DNA of 11,312 bases from Domibacillus sp. (GTDB lineage: Bacteria > Bacillota > Bacilli > Bacillales > Domibacillaceae), in assembly GCA_031177795.1 (NCBI GenBank), contig JAPSKG010000050.1, positions 1 through 11,312 of the forward strand. The letters run 5' to 3'. Shown here in pieces: positions 6,833 through 11,312 of the stretch. The stretch's first letter is position 1, and each line of letters begins with the position of its first letter. The position numbers were made by a program, and so were the translations under genes. The notes beneath the pieces were generated by a model. The model searched no databases, was not told the DNA's origin, and worked only from the letters and a program-made list of their open reading frames with translations.

Positions 6833-7137
6833 TGGCATTTGGGATAAAAAGATCTGATGTAGAAAAGTGGAAACAAAAGCTAGAGGACGGAGAAATTGCT
6901 TTTTTAACTCATTATTGGAAAGATGAGCGGTTCCCTTTTTGCCGCACTGTAACAAAAGTAGGCTGCAAAGACATTGAGAAATTAAAAAACTGGGGGAAAC
7001 AATACGGTCTGCAGCCGGAATGGATAGATATGCGCAATCCGTCCCGGCCACATTTCGATTTACTTGGTGAAAAACAGCAGATGATTTTAAAAAAAGAAGG
7101 CTTGATGGAACATCTTGACCGGTTTAACCTTTTATAA
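6832..7137 (+). CDS. yneQ: YneQ family conserved protein, unknown function
   Basis: I take this 101-residue protein as YneQ because of its position between yneP and yneR, its size and its sequence: an N-terminal MAFGIKR, GEIAFLTHYW (20-29) and PHFDLLG (73-79) near the end. No biochemical role is known to me. It is small, charged, soluble-looking and without membrane segments. It contains two cysteines (37 and 45) flanking RTVTKVG and four tryptophans, but nothing I would call a metal site or catalytic motif. The ATG at 6832 overlaps the yneP stop (TAATG). The frame is open 13 codons further upstream to 6793, but that extension lies inside yneP and is not needed. There is no clear Shine-Dalgarno of its own, so expression probably depends on coupling to yneP. 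Its 3' end overlaps convergent yneR by 6 bases. Confidence 0.85.
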   Translation: MAFGIKRSDVEKWKQKLEDGEIAFLTHYWKDERFPFCRTVTKVGCKDIEKLKNWGKQYGLQPEWIDMRNPSRPHFDLLGEKQQMILKKEGLMEHLDRFNLL

Positions 7138-7431
7138 CCCTTTTTTTATGTAACGGTACGCTGGTTCATGAAGTTTATCATCAAACTCAACCTTAAGATC
7201 ATGTTCGTCAAAATACCAGACATCTCTTTCTTCAATAAAAAAATGAATGCCTTCATATGTAGCCGTAACAGCCGGCTCAATCGGCTCTTCTTTTGTAGCG
7301 CCAAGAGAAAAACCGGTTTGGATCGGGCTTGAACCGCCATATCTTACATAAAAGCGGATAAAGTCACCGGTTGATGCGTTCATTTCTTCTTTAAACCATG
7401 TTTGTGCCTGGTTGTTTACTTCAATTTTCAT
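7132..7431 (-). CDS. yneR: YneR, HesB/IscA-fold protein lacking cysteines
   Basis: This 99-residue protein resembles B. subtilis YneR, annotated as HesB/YadR/YfhF family, a relative of A-type iron-sulfur carriers. Recognisable stretches are WFKEEM (12-17), FIRFYVRYGGSSP (24-36), GFSLG (40-44), KEEP and an acidic FDEHDLKVEFDD segment near the C-terminus. The protein has no cysteine, so the three Cys ligands used by IscA/SufA to hold Fe-S clusters are missing and an Fe-S carrier role is unlikely; its true role is unknown. The ATG at 7429-7431 follows GGAG (complement of 7442-7445) at 10 bases. It is monocistronic and converges on yneQ, the two stop codons lying together in TTATAA (7132-7137). 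Confidence 0.88.
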   Translation of the reverse strand: MKIEVNNQAQTWFKEEMNASTGDFIRFYVRYGGSSPIQTGFSLGATKEEPIEPAVTATYEGIHFFIEERDVWYFDEHDLKVEFDDKLHEPAYRYIKKGL

Positions 7432-7459
7432 AAAAGATCAGCTCCGTTCTTTTTTTCTT

Positions 7460-7487
7460 AGTGTAGCATGTATTAAGAAGTAAACAA
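7460..7487 (-). promoter_or_regulatory. Candidate sigma-A promoter of yneR (extended -10)
   Basis: On the minus strand, TTGTTT (complement of 7482-7487), a 16-base spacer and TACACT (complement of 7460-7465), with TG one base before the -10 (TGCTACACT). The start would be near 7453, giving a leader of about 20 bases that includes the ribosome binding site. Confidence 0.5.
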
Positions 7488-7521
7488 AACGGAACACAAA
7501 AGCAAAATTAAAAAAGCTTTT

Positions 7522-7556
7522 AAAAGGCTTAACGACAGAACGTTAAGCCTTTTTTT
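7522..7556. terminator. Hairpin terminator between plsY and yneR
   Basis: A 13-base-pair stem, AAAAGGCTTAACG (7522-7534) with CGTTAAGCCTTTT (7541-7553), and a 6-base loop ACAGAA. On the minus strand it follows plsY and overlaps its stop codon (7555-7557). There the tail is TTTT, then AAAAGC and a second T-run. On the plus strand the stem runs straight into seven T's, the better U-tract, although no plus-strand gene ends nearby. It could therefore also end yneP-yneQ read-through. Confidence 0.88.
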
Positions 7557-8157
7557 ATTTGTTTTTGCCAGAAGAAATTTTTGGCTCTGTACCATTTTTT
7601 AATCGAACAAGGTTGGCACGATGCCGGTAAATTACAAAAAAGGCCAATGAAACAACTGCAGCAAAAAATGGAATGTCTTGTGTATAAATCATATGAATAA
7701 CTGCATAAATAAAAGCAACAACAGCGGCAGTCACTGAAGCAACAGACACGTACTTTGTGATGAAAAGCATGCTGACAAAAACTGTTGCCAGCAGCAAAAA
7801 GAAAAGAGGCGTATAAGCTAAAAGAACACCGGCCGAGGTAGCAACAGCTTTCCCGCCCCGGAAACCAGCAAAAATTGGAAACATGTGGCCAACCACAGCC
7901 AGCAAACCTGCTAAAAGCGGATGAATCCCAGTTTCAAATAAAATGGGCAACAAAGTAGCTGCGGTACCTTTTAAAATATCTGCGGCAGTTACAAATGCAC
8001 CGGCTTTTTTCCCCAGTACGCGAAAAGAGTTGGTAGCACCGAGGTTGCCGCTTCCATGCTCGCGAATATCAATGCCAAAAAAAGCTTTTCCTGCAATTAA
8101 GCCTGAAGGAATTGAGCCTAACAAATAAGCGATAATTAAAATAAGTGCTTGAATCAA
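7555..8157 (-). CDS. plsY: Acyl-phosphate:glycerol-3-phosphate acyltransferase PlsY
   Basis: This 200-residue integral membrane protein (former name yneS) transfers an acyl group from acyl-phosphate to the sn-1 position of glycerol-3-phosphate, the first committed step of phospholipid synthesis in Gram-positives, after PlsX. The three conserved cytosolic motifs are present: HGSGNLGATN (34-43), GGKAVATS (101-108) with the preceding GFR, and YRHRANLVR (177-185). Hydrophobic segments near 1-20, 52-72, 80-98, 109-134, 138-157 and 162-177 fit the family's multi-pass topology. The C-terminus ends TEPKISSGKNK. The start is TTG (8155-8157), 9 bases after GGGAG (complement of 8167-8171); the nearby ATG complement at 8163-8165 is out of frame and stops at once. 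It is transcribed alone, divergently from parE, and is likely essential. Confidence 0.96.
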   Translation of the reverse strand: MIQALILIIAYLLGSIPSGLIAGKAFFGIDIREHGSGNLGATNSFRVLGKKAGAFVTAADILKGTAATLLPILFETGIHPLLAGLLAVVGHMFPIFAGFRGGKAVATSAGVLLAYTPLFFLLLATVFVSMLFITKYVSVASVTAAVVAFIYAVIHMIYTQDIPFFAAVVSLAFFVIYRHRANLVRLKNGTEPKISSGKNK

Positions 8158-8178
8158 TTTCTCATTCTCCCTTTTTAT

Positions 8179-8206
8179 ATTGTATAATCATGTGAATGAC
8201 GTTCAA
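8179..8206 (-). promoter_or_regulatory. Candidate sigma-A promoter of plsY
   Basis: On the minus strand, TTGAAC (complement of 8201-8206), a 16-base spacer and TACAAT (complement of 8179-8184). Transcription would start near 8172, leaving only about 15 bases before the TTG start codon, just enough for the GGGAG site. Confidence 0.5.
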
Positions 8207-8301
8207 TATTCATTTTACCATGCAGATGAAACAGGCGGGAATAATATTTCACTATTCCTGAAGGTCTGTCAGTATGCTTGGGTAGAGAGTGTTTTCTCTT
8301 A

Positions 8302-8331
8302 TTGGAGAACAATAGAAAAATATGATATGAT
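8302..8331 (+). promoter_or_regulatory. Candidate promoter of the parE-parC operon
   Basis: An extended -10, TGATATGAT (8323-8331, with TATGAT at 8326-8331), is preceded 18 bases upstream by TTGGAG (8302-8307), a poor -35. The extended -10 would compensate. The leader to the parE ATG is about 50 bases. No operator is recognised. Confidence 0.5.
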
Positions 8332-8387
8332 GATTAAGAACATACGTTTTGATGTACGGGTTTTGGGAAAGAAAGGGGATTTATTTT

Positions 8388-10364
8388 ATGTCAGAAGCAA
8401 CAATAAAACCAATCTATAATGATGATTCTATACAGGTGCTTGAGGGACTTGAAGCAGTTCGGAAGCGCCCGGGGATGTATATAGGTTCCACAGACGGACG
8501 GGGATTGCATCATCTTGTCTATGAAATTGTTGATAACTCGGTCGACGAAGCATTAAGCGGCCATGGTACAGAAATCAATGTAACCATTCACGAAGATGAT
8601 TCTATTAGCGTTAGAGATTTTGGGCGGGGAATGCCAACAGGAATGCACCGGACTGGAAAACCAACAACAGAAGTGATCCTGACCGTTTTGCATGCCGGAG
8701 GAAAATTTGGCCAGGGAGGCTATAAAACAAGTGGAGGCCTCCATGGGGTAGGGGCATCTGTTGTAAATGCTTTGTCATCATCTCTAACTGTTACCATCTG
8801 GCGGGACGGGTTTCAATATGAACAGCGCTTTGAAAACGGCGGTAAGCCCGTTACAACGCTTGAAAAAATCGGGAAAGCAAAAACGACCGGCACCAAGCTT
8901 CATTTCAAGCCTGACGAATCTATTTTTTCAACAACCGTCTTTCAATTTGACACGTTAAGCGAACGGCTGCGGGAATCTGCTTTTTTGCTAAAAGGATTAA
9001 AAATAACGCTTGAAGACAAGCGGAAAGACAGAGAGCGGAAAGAAGAATATTTTTATGAAAACGGAATCGAAGAATTTGTTAAATATTTAAATGAAGAAAA
9101 AGATACTTTGCATCCAGTTGCTTTTTTTGAAGGAATGCAAAACGAAATTGAAGCAGAGTTTGCTTTTCAATTTAACGATGGTTTTTCTGAAAATGTTTTA
9201 TCTTTTGTTAACAATGTGCGAACAAAAGACGGGGGTACCCATGAAGCAGGTGCCCGCGCAGCTATGACCAGAACTTTTAATGAATATGCCCGTAAAAGCG
9301 GTTTATTAAAAGAAAAAGATAAAAACCTGGAGGGCACTGACATTCGTGAAGGATTGACGGCCATTGTTTCAGTCCGAGTGCCTGAGCATTTGCTCCAGTT
9401 CGAAGGGCAGACAAAAGGAAAACTGGGGACGGGAGAAGCCCGTTCAGCCGTTGATCAAGTTGTGTCAGAAAAGCTTCTTTATTTTCTTGAAGAAAACCCG
9501 GAAGTAAGTGCCTTGCTTATTAAAAAAGCGGTGAAAGCGGCACAAGCAAGAGAAGCTGCCCGCAAAGCGCGGGAAGATGCACGGAATGGAAAAAAACGCA
9601 AAAAAGGCGAGTCGATTTTATCTGGAAAACTGACGCCTGCTCAGTCACGCAATCCTGATAAAAATGAATTGTACCTGGTGGAAGGAGATTCTGCCGGTGG
9701 ATCGGCCAAGCAAGGACGCGACCGGAAGTTTCAGGCGGTTTTGCCTTTGCGCGGAAAAGTCATCAATACAGAAAAAGCAAAGCTTGCAGATATTTTTAAA
9801 AACGAGGAAATCAATACTATTATTCACGCAATCGGTGCTGGAGTGGGGCCGGACTTTGCCGTTGAAGATGCAAATTACGATAAAGTCATTATTATGACAG
9901 ATGCCGATACAGACGGAGCGCATATTCAAGTGTTGCTTTTAACGTTTTTTTACCGGTATATGAAGCCGCTGATCGACAGCGGAAAAGTTTTTATTGCCAT
10001 GCCACCGCTTTTCAAGGTATCGAAAGGAACAGGCAAAAAAGAAGTTGAGGAATATGTCTGGACAGAGCGTGAACTCGAGGCTCTTTTGAAAAAAATGGGT
10101 AAAGGATCAACTATTCAGCGATATAAGGGGCTTGGTGAAATGAATGCAGACCAGCTCTGGGAAACAACCATGAACCCGGAAACAAGAACCTTAATCCGCG
10201 TAACCATTGATGACGCTGCACGTGCAGAACGCCGTGTAACAGTTTTAATGGGTGATAAAGTGGAACCTCGCAGAAAATGGATTGAATCAAATGTCGCATT
10301 TGGTCTTGAAGAAGAAGCGGCATTATTGGAGAATGAACAGTTGGCCGGCAGCAGGGAGGAATAA
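8388..10364 (+). CDS. parE: DNA topoisomerase IV subunit B (ParE/GrlB)
   Basis: This 658-residue ATPase subunit of topoisomerase IV, which decatenates daughter chromosomes, has the expected length for Bacillus ParE (about 655). The GHKL ATPase domain shows EIVDNSVDEAL with Asn50 (Mg-ATP), GRGMPTG and GGLHGVGASVVNALS from residue 116. The transducer follows, with QTKGKLGT. The TOPRIM domain has Glu432 in EGDSAGGSAKQGRD and the metal-binding Asp505, Asp507 and Asp509 in DADTDGAHI. QRYKGLGEMNADQLWETTM lies near the C-terminus. The absence of the long inserts of Gram-negative GyrB, and the following parC, favour ParE over GyrB. The ATG at 8388 follows AAAGGGGAT at good spacing. The frame is open to an earlier ATG at 8349, but the extra 13 residues have no ribosome binding site and no likeness to ParE. 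Confidence 0.97.
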   Translation: MSEATIKPIYNDDSIQVLEGLEAVRKRPGMYIGSTDGRGLHHLVYEIVDNSVDEALSGHGTEINVTIHEDDSISVRDFGRGMPTGMHRTGKPTTEVILTVLHAGGKFGQGGYKTSGGLHGVGASVVNALSSSLTVTIWRDGFQYEQRFENGGKPVTTLEKIGKAKTTGTKLHFKPDESIFSTTVFQFDTLSERLRESAFLLKGLKITLEDKRKDRERKEEYFYENGIEEFVKYLNEEKDTLHPVAFFEGMQNEIEAEFAFQFNDGFSENVLSFVNNVRTKDGGTHEAGARAAMTRTFNEYARKSGLLKEKDKNLEGTDIREGLTAIVSVRVPEHLLQFEGQTKGKLGTGEARSAVDQVVSEKLLYFLEENPEVSALLIKKAVKAAQAREAARKAREDARNGKKRKKGESILSGKLTPAQSRNPDKNELYLVEGDSAGGSAKQGRDRKFQAVLPLRGKVINTEKAKLADIFKNEEINTIIHAIGAGVGPDFAVEDANYDKVIIMTDADTDGAHIQVLLLTFFYRYMKPLIDSGKVFIAMPPLFKVSKGTGKKEVEEYVWTERELEALLKKMGKGSTIQRYKGLGEMNADQLWETTMNPETRTLIRVTIDDAARAERRVTVLMGDKVEPRRKWIESNVAFGLEEEAALLENEQLAGSREE

Positions 10365-10367
10365 GCA

Positions 10368-11312
10368 GTGGAGAAAGAACATATTCAAGATTTACCGCTA
10401 GAAGATGTAATTGGCGACCGTTTTGGAAGATACAGTAAGTATATTATTCAGGAACGGGCGCTTCCTGATGCGCGTGACGGGTTAAAACCCGTTCAGCGGC
10501 GCATTTTGTTTTCAATGCATACAGAAGGAAATACAAATCAAAAGCCATTTCGAAAAGCGGCAAAAACGGTTGGTAATGTAATCGGTAACTATCACCCGCA
10601 TGGTGATACGTCGGTTTACGATGCAATGGTGCGCTTAAGCCAGGGATGGAAAATGCGCACCCCGCTTATCGAAATGCACGGCAACAACGGTTCAGTTGAT
10701 GGTGACCCGCCTGCTGCTATGCGTTATACCGAAACAAGGCTGTCATCAATTGCGGGAGAGCTTTTAACGGATATTGAAAAAAGAACAGTGGATTTTATTC
10801 CGAATTTTGATGAAACAACAAATGAGCCGGTGGTACTGCCCGCCCGTTTTCCAAATTTGCTTGTAAACGGTTCAACAGGCATTTCTGCCGGTTATGCAAC
10901 GGAAATTCCGCCGCACCGGCTCGATGAAGTAATTGATGCGGTTATTATGCGAATGGAAAAAGCTGATTGCACAGTGGAAGAATTAATGGCTGTTTTGCCT
11001 GGTCCTGATTTTCCAACCGGCGGCATTATTCAAGGTGTGGACGGCATTGAAAAAGCATACAAAACAGGAAAAGGAAAAATCATTATTCGCGGAAAAGCGG
11101 AGATTGAAGAGGTACGTGGAGGCAGGCAGCGCATTGTCATTACCGAAATACCATATGAAGTAAACAAAGCATCCCTCGTTAAAAAAATGGATGATTTGCG
11201 CCTGGACCGGAAACTGGACGGCATTGCTGAAGTAAGAGACGAAACCGACCGTACAGGGCTTCGGGTTGTAGTTGATTTAAAAAAGGAAGCGGACGCGGAG
11301 CTATTATTAAAT
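10368..11312 (+). CDS. parC: DNA topoisomerase IV subunit A (ParC/GrlA), partial
   Basis: The first 315 codons of the breakage-reunion subunit that pairs with ParE; it runs off the right edge (family length about 800). The start is GTG at 10368, 3 bases after the parE stop and 8 bases after GGGAGG (10354-10359), which lies in the end of parE. The winged-helix region includes ALPDARDGLKPVQRRIL (31-47). The catalytic tyrosine is Tyr120 in AAMRYTETRL, which forms the covalent link to DNA. NGSTGISAGYATEIPPH and GPDFPTGG (tower region) are also present. In the quinolone-resistance region, HPHGDTSVYDAMVRLSQ, the positions equivalent to E. coli ParC Ser80 and Glu84 are Thr81 and Asp85. The tight spacing makes parE-parC one operon. 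Confidence 0.97.
   Translation, partial: MEKEHIQDLPLEDVIGDRFGRYSKYIIQERALPDARDGLKPVQRRILFSMHTEGNTNQKPFRKAAKTVGNVIGNYHPHGDTSVYDAMVRLSQGWKMRTPLIEMHGNNGSVDGDPPAAMRYTETRLSSIAGELLTDIEKRTVDFIPNFDETTNEPVVLPARFPNLLVNGSTGISAGYATEIPPHRLDEVIDAVIMRMEKADCTVEELMAVLPGPDFPTGGIIQGVDGIEKAYKTGKGKIIIRGKAEIEEVRGGRQRIVITEIPYEVNKASLVKKMDDLRLDRKLDGIAEVRDETDRTGLRVVVDLKKEADAELLLN

Noticed and set aside
8193..8214. FadR-like site (TGAATGA) before plsY
   Set aside because: Only the left half matches the recalled fatty-acid repressor palindrome; the right half fails at most positions.
8349..8387. Upstream ATG extending parE by 13 residues
   Set aside because: The extension lacks a ribosome binding site and likeness to ParE; AAAGGGGAT sits correctly for the ATG at 8388, and a promoter -10 lies just before 8349.
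8180..8419. Plus-strand 79-residue open frame starting at TTG before and into parE
   Set aside because: It has no ribosome binding site, overlaps the parE promoter, leader and first codons in another frame, and shows no family likeness.

Overview
The window looks like a chromosomal housekeeping segment from a Bacillaceae-type Firmicute. The evidence is AT-rich DNA with strong GGAGG-type ribosome binding sites, several TTG/GTG starts, U-tailed hairpin terminators, and a gene order (aconitase, YneP, YneQ, YneR, PlsY, ParE, ParC) that I recall as the citB-parC neighbourhood of Bacillus subtilis. No genus can be named from the sequence alone.

Layout. Bases 2-97 are the last 31 codons of a rightward gene, probably a lytic transglycosylase. 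Its terminator is shared with a convergent small gene for a 95-residue, probably membrane-anchored protein (129-416, minus). A CorA-family metal-ion transporter (572-1513, plus) and aconitase (1667-4393, plus) follow. A perfect bidirectional hairpin terminator (about 4399-4433) separates aconitase from a convergent gamma-glutamyltranspeptidase-fold enzyme (4434-6101, minus). A 308-base intergenic region then leads to yneP (thioesterase) and yneQ (unknown function), which overlap by one base. yneR (minus) converges on yneQ with a 6-base overlap. plsY (minus) encodes the membrane glycerol-3-phosphate acyltransferase. The divergent operon parE-parC (topoisomerase IV) runs off the right edge, with parC incomplete after 315 codons.

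How the genes work together. Only parE-parC (two subunits of one enzyme) and yneP-yneQ (overlapping, probably cotranscribed) are clear functional or transcriptional pairs. The rest are independent units: TCA cycle, Mg2+/divalent ion transport, gamma-glutamyl or related amide hydrolysis, and phospholipid synthesis. Compared with the B. subtilis order as I remember it, yneN and tlp (between citB and yneP) and yneT (between plsY and parE) are absent, and the ggt-like gene occupies the first of these gaps.

I found no phage, insertion sequence, CRISPR array, tRNA or rRNA, and no convincing new multi-gene system. The points most worth checking are: a GGT-like enzyme with its nucleophile intact but several glutamate-binding positions changed; the yneQ/yneR convergent overlap with a distal plus-strand terminator, suggesting antisense transcription across yneR; and two sigma-B-like promoter motifs of identical 13-base spacing upstream of corA and yneP.
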